10,831 nucleotides of DNA. Origin: Clostridia bacterium (lineage in GTDB: Bacteria > Bacillota > Clostridia > Christensenellales > Aristaeellaceae). Made by a program: the position numbers and the translations under genes. The stretch lies in NCBI GenBank assembly GCA_017551645.1, contig JAFZLE010000290.1, forward strand, positions 1 to 10,831, read 5' to 3'. Below are positions 1-5,847 of the stretch, one piece after another. A model generated the notes under the pieces. The model saw only the letters and a list, made by a program, of their open reading frames with translations. It was not told the DNA's origin and made no database searches. Numbering within the stretch: position 1 is the stretch's first letter; each line of letters begins with the position of its first letter.

Positions 1-686
1 AGCCCATAAACGAGCAGACGCTGCCCGAGATAGGCTACCACATCCGCCGCGACTGCCAGTGCAGGGGCTACGCCAAAGAGGCCGCGAAAGCCGTGCGCGA
101 CTGGGCGTTCAGGCACACGGAGTATCCCGCGCTGTACTCATACTGCAAGTACACCAACGAAGCCTCTATCCGCACCGCGGAAGCGATCGGGATGCGCTTT
201 GACCGGGAGTACCCGGACATGGACAACGGCATCACCCACGTGTCGGCGATAAGCCGGGAGCAATGGCTTGATGAGCTCACGGACAACATGATCGCGTGGG
301 CGGAGAGCAGGCTGGGAAACACGGATTACGCAGGCTGGTGCCTGTCTTTCATCGAGGACGCGCTGGAAAAAAGCAACGGCATAGAGGTCTTCGGCGGCAG
401 CTCGGCGAAGGAGTCCTGCGAAATGTATAAGGACGCCCTGCAGGGCGGTCAGCCGGAAAGAGGCGCATTTGTGTTCTACGACTGCATGTGCCTGAGCGAA
501 CACGGGCCGGTCGGCTGGGGGCACTGCGGTATAAGCCTGGGCGGCGGGCGGGTCATACACGCGTGGGACAGGGTAAGGACCGACGGATACCTTGAAACAG
601 AAGACCTGACGGCGCCCTCGGGCAGCCGCCCCAGGTACACAGGCTGGGTGCCGCTTATGCACGTGCTCAGGCAAAAAGGAGAATGA
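1..686 (+). CDS. GNAT N-acetyltransferase fused to an NlpC/P60-like domain (5' partial)
   Basis: The reading frame is open from base 3 and runs off the left edge, so the start is not in the window; an internal GTG at 93 is not the real start. The visible 227 residues hold two domains. Residues about 1-85 are the C-terminal half of a GNAT fold: an EIGYHIRRD strand, the acetyl-CoA pyrophosphate loop Q-C-R-G-Y-A (residues 19-24) and the later TNEASIRTAEAIGM helix. Residues about 96-220 look like an NlpC/P60-type cysteine hydrolase/amidase fold: YAGWCLSF with candidate nucleophile Cys113, PERGAFVFYD (the usual 'PGDLVFF' strand), WGHCGISLG with candidate His174, then GRVIHAW with His186. Known family roles are acyl transfer from acetyl-CoA and cleavage or modification of peptide/amide bonds. 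The substrate is unknown. The stop overlaps the next gene as ATGA, so the two are probably translationally coupled. Domain assignment is confident; the combined function is inference. Confidence 0.85.
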   Translation, partial: PINEQTLPEIGYHIRRDCQCRGYAKEAAKAVRDWAFRHTEYPALYSYCKYTNEASIRTAEAIGMRFDREYPDMDNGITHVSAISREQWLDELTDNMIAWAESRLGNTDYAGWCLSFIEDALEKSNGIEVFGGSSAKESCEMYKDALQGGQPERGAFVFYDCMCLSEHGPVGWGHCGISLGGGRVIHAWDRVRTDGYLETEDLTAPSGSRPRYTGWVPLMHVLRQKGE

Positions 687-958
687 CTGATATGGAAAGC
701 GTTTCTGAGTTCATGGGCGCGGCGCTGCCCTGGATCGCGCTGGGGCTGCTGCTGGCGGTACTGTGCGCGAAAGCGGCGATACGGAAAAAGGGAAACAAAA
801 AAACCGAGGATCACGGTTCCGAGGGCATGGCGCTGGGCATGTGCCTGGGCGTGGCCCTGGCTTCGGCGCTGCATTTTGACATCGGCATGGGAATGATCGT
901 AGGCATGGCGCTGGGGCTGCTGGTCGGCTCAAACGTGACGAAAACGGGCGATAAATAG
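683..958 (+). CDS. small glycine-rich (glycine-zipper-like) membrane protein
   Basis: A 91-residue hypothetical protein with one N-terminal hydrophobic helix (about residues 11-30), a basic/polar linker (RKKGNKKTEDHGSE) and two short Gly/Met/Ala-rich hydrophobic stretches (about 48-63 and 67-83). Glycines are spaced every three to four residues in patterns such as GMALGMCLG and IGMGMIVGMALG, as in glycine-zipper membrane segments that pack helices tightly. Its ATG at 683 overlaps the upstream TGA (ATGA). However, the nearest Shine-Dalgarno, AGGAG at 677-681, is better spaced for a second ATG at 692 (10 nt), so the true protein may be 88 residues. It probably sits in the cytoplasmic membrane and is co-transcribed with the fusion gene. 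No enzymatic motif is visible and no function is assigned. Confidence 0.75.
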   Translation: MTDMESVSEFMGAALPWIALGLLLAVLCAKAAIRKKGNKKTEDHGSEGMALGMCLGVALASALHFDIGMGMIVGMALGLLVGSNVTKTGDK

Positions 959-1026
959 CCTGATATCCGTACAGGCTTTCGGCGCGCCGTAACTGCGGTC
1001 TGCACAAAGACTGCCGGATCACTGAA

Positions 1027-1629
1027 ATGACAATACTCAAATACTCGAACACGAACACGTTTTTTATCCCCGCCCGCTCAGGCGGGCTGCTTGTGGATAC
1101 CGGTTATGCCGGTTCCCTGGGCGCCTTTTACAGGGAAATAAAGCAAAACGGGATAAAAGCGGCGGATATCCGATACGTGATGGCCACCCACTGGCATCCG
1201 GACCACATGGGGCTGACGGGCGAGTTGGCCGGGCAGGGCGCAAAACTGCTGCTTATGGACGTGCAGGTGGGGTCTGTCCATTTTTCGGACCGCATATTCG
1301 AAAGGGACCATCTGCCGTTCGTCCCGGTGGACGAAAACGCGGCAGCAGTCGTTTCCTGCGGCGAAAGCCGGGCTTTTCTGTCCCGCATAGGCATTTCAGG
1401 CGAGATAATACACACTCCCAGCCACAGCCCCGACAGCGTATCCCTTGTGCTGGATGACGGCGACTGTTTCGTGGGAGACCTTGAACCCCGCGGGTACATC
1501 ACAGCGTACGGCGAGGGCTCTCCCCTCTCCCTCGACTGGGAGCGCCTTATCTCCTTTAGCCCCAAACGCGTGTTTTTCGGCCACGCGCCGGCATATCTAT
1601 TCGTTTCGGGCGGGCAGGACCGCGGCTGA
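1027..1629 (+). CDS. metallo-beta-lactamase-fold metal-dependent hydrolase
   Basis: A 200-residue protein with the full metal-ligand set of the MBL superfamily: GGLLVDTG (residues 19-26), the signature THWHPDH with His55, His57, Asp59 and His60, then His133 in TPSHSPDS, Asp151 in FVGDLEP, and His186 in FFGHAP. These residues bind two metal ions, usually zinc, in the hydrolase active site. The protein is short, has no extra C-terminal domain and no signal peptide, so it is probably a cytoplasmic hydrolase of an ester, thioester, lactone or phosphodiester. The substrate cannot be inferred. It starts 68 nt after the preceding gene; the ribosome binding site is weak, and no better start exists between the in-frame TGA at 961-963 and 1027. 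It lies among acyltransferase and hydrolase genes on the same strand and is likely part of the same transcript. Confidence 0.88.
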   Translation: MTILKYSNTNTFFIPARSGGLLVDTGYAGSLGAFYREIKQNGIKAADIRYVMATHWHPDHMGLTGELAGQGAKLLLMDVQVGSVHFSDRIFERDHLPFVPVDENAAAVVSCGESRAFLSRIGISGEIIHTPSHSPDSVSLVLDDGDCFVGDLEPRGYITAYGEGSPLSLDWERLISFSPKRVFFGHAPAYLFVSGGQDRG

Positions 1630-1656
1630 CAGGCCGGGATAAAAGAGATTTTTGAT

Positions 1657-2415
1657 ATGATCTGCGAACTGAACGACACTTCAAAAGCCGCGCGCCTGTT
1701 TGACGGCTGGGAGGAAACGCTTATCACCTCCTGCCTGCAGCAGGTGATGGGCCGCATATTCGTTACCGATACGGAACATCCCGGATCCGCCCTCGCCTTC
1801 GTTGGCTGCTTCGGCTTTTTCGCCGGGGAACCGGATAGGGAACTGGCCGGATACAGGCCAGAGGGCTTTGCCATACTCACGCCCCAAAACGACGCCTGGG
1901 CGAAGCTTATCGAGGAGGCCTGGCCTGACGCGAAAAAAGTGACCCGCTACGCCATAAAAAAGGATACCGTGTTTGATAAGGCAAAGCTTAAAAAGCTGGC
2001 GGCGGTGCCGGAAGGCTATGAGCTCAGGAGAATAGACGCCGGGATATACGACCTGTGCCTGCAGGACCCCGTCACTTACGACTTCGTGTCCTGCTTCGGA
2101 AACAAACAAAGGTATCTGGAGCTGGGCCGGGGCATGGTGATACTGAAAGGCGGAAAGATAGTTTCCGGCGCGTCCTCCTACACCCGCTACAGAGAGGGCA
2201 TAGAGATAGAGGTCGATACCGTGCCGGAAGAGCGGGGCAAAGGGCTTGCCACCGCGGTGTGCGCCGCGCTGATACTGGGCTGCCTTCAGGAAGGGCTGTA
2301 CCCCAGCTGGGACGCCCAGAACCTGACCTCCGTGCATATGGCCCAAAAGCTGGGCTACGAGTTTTCCCACGAATACACGGTGTACGAAGTGTCGTCGGAA
2401 GAAAGGACGCACTGA
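1657..2415 (+). CDS. GNAT acetyltransferase, ZmaR-like family
   Basis: A 252-residue protein whose C-terminal half is a clear GNAT domain: IEIEVDTVPEERGKGLATAV contains the acetyl-CoA loop R193-G-K-G-L-A198, followed by SWDAQNLTSVHMAQKLGYEF, the classic beta5/alpha4 segment with the Asn of motif B. The N-terminal half (TLITSCLQQVMGRIFVTD, FAGEPDRELAGY, ILTPQNDAWAKLIEEAWP) fits the long-N-terminus GNAT family (PF12746 as I recall it) that includes the zwittermicin A resistance acetyltransferase ZmaR. Such enzymes transfer an acetyl group from acetyl-CoA to a small molecule, often an amine. The start at 1657 is preceded by a modest purine-rich site (AAAAGAG). The gene is 27 nt after the MBL gene and 2 nt before the hydrolase gene, so it sits inside one transcript. 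Substrate and any resistance role are inference. Confidence 0.85.
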   Translation: MICELNDTSKAARLFDGWEETLITSCLQQVMGRIFVTDTEHPGSALAFVGCFGFFAGEPDRELAGYRPEGFAILTPQNDAWAKLIEEAWPDAKKVTRYAIKKDTVFDKAKLKKLAAVPEGYELRRIDAGIYDLCLQDPVTYDFVSCFGNKQRYLELGRGMVILKGGKIVSGASSYTRYREGIEIEVDTVPEERGKGLATAVCAALILGCLQEGLYPSWDAQNLTSVHMAQKLGYEFSHEYTVYEVSSEERTH

Positions 2416-2417
2416 TT

Positions 2418-3110
2418 ATGCTTAAAAACACATTCACGGTCTCCGGCATCCCCGCCGTACTCTGGGGCGCGCCGTCAGACAGGGTGTTCATACACGTGCA
2501 CGGCAAAATGAGCAGAAAGGAGCACGCCGAACCTTTCGCCGCAATAGCCGGGGAAAAGGGCTGGCAGACGCTCTCCTTCGACCTGCCGGAGCACGGGGAG
2601 CGCAGCGGGCAGAGCGACAGATGCGACGTGTGGACCGGTGTAAGGGACCTTGATATCATAGCGGACCATGCGTTCGGGAACTGGAGGCACGTGGCACTGT
2701 TCGCGTGCAGCCTGGGGGCGTACTTCTCTCTGAACGCCTATCCCTCCCGAAAACTTGAAAAATGCCTGTTCCAGTCCCCCATAGTGGACATGAAGTGGCT
2801 GGTGGAGCACATGATGCTTTGGGCGGGCGTCACCCCCGAAATGCTCAAAGCAAAAAAGCGGATAGAAACGCCCCTCGACACCCTGAGCTGGGACTATTAC
2901 AAGTACATCCTCGAACATACTGAGTACGAATGGCCCTTCCCCACCTGCATACTGTACGCGGGAAAAGACGGGCTGCAGCCGGAAGCCTCCGTGCGCGCCT
3001 TCGCCGCCCGGCACGGCGCCGCCCTGACCGTAGCGCCGGAAAGCCAGCACCCGTTCATGGCGGAAGGCGACCGGGCGATAGTGGAAGCGTGGCTCAGGAA
3101 AGAGATCTGA
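2418..3110 (+). CDS. alpha/beta hydrolase
   Basis: A 230-residue protein starting at the ATG at 2418, two bases after the preceding stop and behind AAAGGA at 2402-2407. The same frame is open further upstream to an ATG at 2055, but that stretch lies inside the acetyltransferase gene in another frame and should not be counted. Features of the alpha/beta hydrolase fold are visible: VFIHVHGKMS (oxyanion His-Gly), LSFDLPEHGERSG, the nucleophile elbow A-C-S98-L-G, candidate acid Asp184 in YAGKDGLQP, and catalytic His211 in ESQHPF. The elbow has Ala in place of the usual first Gly of GxSxG. It has no signal peptide, so it is cytoplasmic. It probably cleaves an ester or amide; the substrate is unknown. 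It is the last gene of the rightward cluster, ending just before a strong terminator. Confidence 0.85.
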   Translation: MLKNTFTVSGIPAVLWGAPSDRVFIHVHGKMSRKEHAEPFAAIAGEKGWQTLSFDLPEHGERSGQSDRCDVWTGVRDLDIIADHAFGNWRHVALFACSLGAYFSLNAYPSRKLEKCLFQSPIVDMKWLVEHMMLWAGVTPEMLKAKKRIETPLDTLSWDYYKYILEHTEYEWPFPTCILYAGKDGLQPEASVRAFAARHGAALTVAPESQHPFMAEGDRAIVEAWLRKEI

Positions 3111-3118
3111 CGATACGA

Positions 3119-3149
3119 AAACGGCGCGGCTTTTATGGCCGCGCCGTTA
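3119..3149. terminator. bidirectional rho-independent terminator between convergent genes
   Basis: A perfect 11-bp stem, AACGGCGCGGC (3120-3130) with GCCGCGCCGTT (3138-3148), encloses a 7-nt loop. The top strand continues in an AT-rich stretch with a T5 run at about 3159-3163. The bottom strand continues as TTTTCG. The hairpin sits between the rightward hydrolase (ending 3110) and the leftward deacetylase-like gene (ending 3165), so it can serve both. Confidence 0.85.
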
Positions 3150-3164
3150 TTATAATGCTTTTTA

Positions 3165-4424
3165 TCAGTTCTGACCGGCTACCCGGGTGCCGCGGTTGGT
3201 CTCCGCGTTTTCCGAGAACAGCAGTTTCTGGGTCTCCACGCCCGCGTAACCGTCGGTGGTAAGCCCCATCTGCTGCTGGAACAGCTGCACAGCCAGCTTG
3301 GTGTTCGGGCCGTAATCGCCGTCCACCTTGGAGTCCTTGGACAGATAGCCCAGCTCGATCAGCCGCTTCTGCAGCAGCTGCACCGCGTAACCCTGGGAGC
3401 GCTCCTTGCCGCCCAGCAGCACGTAGTTCTGGTACACGAAGGGCAGCGGCTCGGGGATCAGGGCGTCCATGGCGTCGCCTTCCAGGGCGGCCACTTCGTT
3501 CTTTTCGTAGCCCAGCAGGTCGTTGAGCGTGAGCAGCTCGTATCCCTTGCTTACCGCCCAGGGGATGAACTCCTTCAGTTTTGCCACGCTGTCCGCGTTG
3601 CAGTTGAACGCGTAGATGTAGCCGCTCTTTATGCCGCTTTCCAGCTTCTTCACGGTCTGCGCCTTTTCGCTGCCGTCCACGGTGTAGGAGGCTATGCCCT
3701 TGTAGTTCCCCAGCTGCACCAGGTACTGGTGGGTGCGCAGGTCGTTCTGGGCCAGGCCTTCATAGATCCTTAAGAAGTGCATGTTGTAATCCACGCCCAG
3801 CGCCAGGTTCACGGCCTTCTGGGTCTGGTAGATCTGGAACGCCAGGTCCTCATCGGACAGGGAGAACAGCTTGTAATTGTCGTAGGTGAAGTTCTCGAGC
3901 TCGTAGTTCAGGTCATTCGCCCGGCGCAGCGCCACGCGCATATCGTCCTTCTCCACCGCCACCTTGCCCGTAACGAATATGGTCAGGGAAGCCTTGGAGG
4001 TCTCCGCTATGGTCATGATCTCGTTGAGCGTGTTGGGGTCGTTCGCCGCCTGTATGGTTATGGCTATGCGCTTGCCCGCAGTGGGACCCTTGGTCACTAT
4101 GGGCAGGTACACCTCAGGCTGCGCGTCGGGCACCGCCGTGGGTTCGGGAGTGGGATCGCTCTCTACCGCGGGCTGGGTCGGCGTGTCGGTGACCGTATCG
4201 ACAACGGGGGGATTCTGGTCAGTGGTATCGGGCGTTTTGCTTCCGCCGGAAGAAAGCGCGATTATAAGGATTATCACGGCGATCACGAGCACCAGCGCGC
4301 CGGCGCCTATCATCATGAGCTGCTTGCGCTTTTTGGCTTCCTGCTTCGCCTTGCTCTGCCTTTTCGCTTCCACCCGGGCTATGACCCGGCGCGGATCTTT
4401 TGCGTTGTCTTTATTGTTTTCCAT
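3165..4424 (-). CDS. membrane-anchored catalytically degenerate NodB-like (polysaccharide deacetylase fold) protein with C-terminal PG_binding_1 domain
   Basis: A 419-residue protein. Order of parts: a highly basic cytoplasmic tail (1-35), one transmembrane helix (about 36-58, type II orientation), a Thr/Pro/Asp-rich extracellular linker (about 62-105), a NodB-like domain (about 115-306), and a peptidoglycan-binding PG_binding_1 domain (about 345-403; YAVQLLQKRLIELGYL, KVDGDYGPNTKLAVQLFQ, GLTTDGYAG). In the NodB-like region the fold landmarks are present but the catalytic motifs are lost: the TFDDG position reads TIQAA (123-127), the metal-binding HTYSH position reads FTYDN (179-183), and the RPPYG position reads RIYEG (219-223). 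It is therefore probably not an active deacetylase but a cell-wall-binding structural or sensing protein. It has a good GGAGG site (4431-4435 on the opposite strand, 6 nt spacing) and its own promoter, and is divergent from the secreted phosphatase gene. Confidence 0.85.
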   Translation of the reverse strand: MENNKDNAKDPRRVIARVEAKRQSKAKQEAKKRKQLMMIGAGALVLVIAVIILIIALSSGGSKTPDTTDQNPPVVDTVTDTPTQPAVESDPTPEPTAVPDAQPEVYLPIVTKGPTAGKRIAITIQAANDPNTLNEIMTIAETSKASLTIFVTGKVAVEKDDMRVALRRANDLNYELENFTYDNYKLFSLSDEDLAFQIYQTQKAVNLALGVDYNMHFLRIYEGLAQNDLRTHQYLVQLGNYKGIASYTVDGSEKAQTVKKLESGIKSGYIYAFNCNADSVAKLKEFIPWAVSKGYELLTLNDLLGYEKNEVAALEGDAMDALIPEPLPFVYQNYVLLGGKERSQGYAVQLLQKRLIELGYLSKDSKVDGDYGPNTKLAVQLFQQQMGLTTDGYAGVETQKLLFSENAETNRGTRVAGQN

Positions 4425-4458
4425 GGAATGCCTCCGCTGTTTATAGCTTCACGTTTAA

Positions 4459-4487
4459 ATGGTACCACACGCCGCGGGAAAAATCAA
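4459..4487 (-). promoter_or_regulatory. sigma-A-type promoter for the NodB-like gene
   Basis: On the bottom strand: -35 TTGATT (4487-4482), 17-bp spacer, -10 TACCAT (4464-4459) with an extended -10 TGG immediately upstream. The -10 matches the consensus at four of six positions, and the extended TGn compensates. The predicted start lies about 30 nt before the ATG at 4424. Confidence 0.55.
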
Positions 4488-4495
4488 GGGCTTTT

Positions 4496-4515
4496 GAAAT
4501 ATTTCGTAATATTTC
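4496..4515. promoter_or_regulatory. perfect 8-bp inverted repeat between divergent promoters (candidate operator)
   Basis: GAAATATT-TCGT-AATATTTC: two perfect 8-bp arms with a 4-nt spacer. It lies 8 bp upstream of the leftward -35 and about 38 bp upstream of the rightward -35, a position from which one regulator could affect both genes. No promoter element overlaps it and it is not followed by a U-tract, so a protein-binding dyad is more likely than a terminator. The binding protein is unknown. Confidence 0.45.
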
Positions 4516-4553
4516 CGCAACATTTTGTCCTATATTAAACTTTACGGAACCGC

Positions 4554-4582
4554 TTTACAAGCCCGGGGCCCCAAACTATAAT
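4554..4582 (+). promoter_or_regulatory. strong sigma-A promoter for the secreted phosphatase gene
   Basis: TTTACA (4554-4559), exactly 17 bp spacer, TATAAT (4577-4582). The -10 is a perfect consensus and the -35 differs from TTGACA at one position. The spacer contains an 8-bp GC palindrome, GGGGCCCC (4565-4572). The predicted start at about 4589 leaves a leader of about 40 nt before the ATG at 4629, which rules out the GTG at 4587 as the translation start. Confidence 0.85.
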
Positions 4583-4628
4583 CTTCGTGTACGGCTTTGG
4601 CCGCAGCAAGCGTAAGGAGGACATTTTC

Positions 4629-5783
4629 ATGAAACAGTTTTCCCGTTTTATGGCGCTCGCGCTGGCGCTGTGCCTGTGCCTGGGCATCGTGCCCGTACTG
4701 GCCGAGGAAGCGCCCGTCACCGTGACCGAGATCCAGAAATACGGCAACATGGTCCTGTCCGTCAGCGGCACCGAATTGCTCGCCCGGGGCTTCGCCTACG
4801 GCGACGTGGTCACCGTGAGCGTTAACGGCCAGGCCTTCGAGATGCCCGTCTGCACCAACTTTTCCGACGTCGAGCAGGGCAGCATGATACTGAGAGTGGT
4901 CATCAAGCCCGAGACCGGAGAGGATTACGTGCTCATCGCCATCAACATGGGCGACTTCGCCACCTATTCCGGCGTAGCCACCAAGGAGAAGACCGAGGCT
5001 GACCCCGGCTACGTGTGGCACTACAACGAGGGCGTGGAGACCCCCGTCGCCGTCACTGTCGAAATGAAGGAGCCCGGCGCCTACTATGACACCTGGGTGA
5101 TGAACCAGCTGGTCAGGAGCGAAAACCGCGAGGACTATCCCCAGCTCACCGACGCCGAGTACGCCAACTTCCGCGCCGTAGCCACCACGGGCATGGGCGA
5201 AAACAAGCTCTACCGCTCCTCCTCCCCCGTCAATCCCGAGATCAACCGCAACACGCAGGCAGACGCCGCCGCCAAGGAAGCGGGTATAAAGACCTTTATC
5301 AACCTGGCCGACAACGACGAAGTGATGCGCGGATACGAAGGGTTTGAGGAAAGCTATTACGCCGCCCAGAGCATCATAGCCCTTAACCTGGGCGTGGACT
5401 TCTCCGCCGACGACTTTAAGGCGGGCCTCGCCGACGGCGTGCGCTTTATCGCCCAGAACGATGCGCCCTTCCTGGTGCACTGCAACGAAGGCAAGGACAG
5501 GGCAGGCTTTGTGAGCGCTGTGCTGGAGTGCCTGATGGGCGCCTCCGCCGATGAAATTACCGCAGACTACATGGTCACCTTCTACAACTATTACGGCGTG
5601 GAGGCGGGCACCGAACAGTACGACGCCATCGCCCGCGCCAACATCCAGAAGAGCCTGGCCGCCGCCTTCGGGATCGACAGCATCACTGGCGCCGACCTGG
5701 CAGCGGAAGCTCAGGAATACCTGCTCGCCATAGGCGTGAGCGAAGAGGAGATCGCCGCCGTTAAGGCCAAGCTGGGAGAATGA
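4629..5783 (+). CDS. secreted CX5R tyrosine/dual-specificity phosphatase with N-terminal SAM-hydroxide-adenosyltransferase-like beta domain
   Basis: A 384-residue protein starting at the ATG at 4629, behind AAGGAGG (4614-4620, 8 nt spacing). The frame extends to a GTG at 4587, but that lies at or before the predicted transcription start. A signal peptide is clear: basic MKQFSR, hydrophobic core, VLA|EE cleavage after Ala25. Residues about 33-118 (IQKYGNMVLSVSG, GDVVTVSVNGQAF, VCTNFSDVEQG, VLIAINMGDFATYSG) resemble the C-terminal beta-barrel of the SAM hydroxide adenosyltransferase/SAM-dependent halogenase (DUF62) family. Residues about 165-380 form a phosphatase domain: KLYRSSSPVN, TFINLADNDEV, and the P-loop H284-C285-N-E-G-K-D-R291, the CX5R signature with Cys285 as nucleophile, closest to bacterial Y_phosphatase3-type enzymes (HCxxGKDRxGF). 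It should act outside the membrane on a phosphoester, perhaps a phosphoprotein, phosphoinositide or phytate-like substrate. The domain pairing is unusual; its substrate is unknown. Confidence 0.85.
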   Translation: MKQFSRFMALALALCLCLGIVPVLAEEAPVTVTEIQKYGNMVLSVSGTELLARGFAYGDVVTVSVNGQAFEMPVCTNFSDVEQGSMILRVVIKPETGEDYVLIAINMGDFATYSGVATKEKTEADPGYVWHYNEGVETPVAVTVEMKEPGAYYDTWVMNQLVRSENREDYPQLTDAEYANFRAVATTGMGENKLYRSSSPVNPEINRNTQADAAAKEAGIKTFINLADNDEVMRGYEGFEESYYAAQSIIALNLGVDFSADDFKAGLADGVRFIAQNDAPFLVHCNEGKDRAGFVSAVLECLMGASADEITADYMVTFYNYYGVEAGTEQYDAIARANIQKSLAAAFGIDSITGADLAAEAQEYLLAIGVSEEEIAAVKAKLGE

Positions 5784-5793
5784 TCCCCCATAC

Positions 5794-5832
5794 AAAAAAC
5801 CATCCGCCCCTTATCCGGGCGGATGGTTTTTT
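5794..5832. terminator. strong bidirectional rho-independent terminator
   Basis: A perfect 16-bp stem: AAAAAACCATCCGCCC (5794-5809) pairs with GGGCGGATGGTTTTTT (5817-5832) around a 7-nt loop. It has six T residues on the 3' side when read on either strand. It ends the phosphatase gene (stop at 5783) on the top strand and the ridA-aminotransferase-NhaC-regulator operon (last stop at 5848) on the bottom strand. Confidence 0.95.
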
Positions 5833-5847
5833 ATGCCTGACGGCCGT

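Noticed and set aside
2055..2417. Upstream extension of the alpha/beta hydrolase frame to an ATG at 2055
   Set aside because: This stretch overlaps the GNAT coding region in another frame, is Arg/Gly-rich without homology features, and the ATG at 2418 has a ribosome binding site and starts where the conserved fold begins.
4587..4628. GTG start at 4587 for the secreted phosphatase
   Set aside because: It falls at or before the predicted transcription start, lacks a ribosome binding site, and would bury the signal peptide; the ATG at 4629 follows AAGGAGG.
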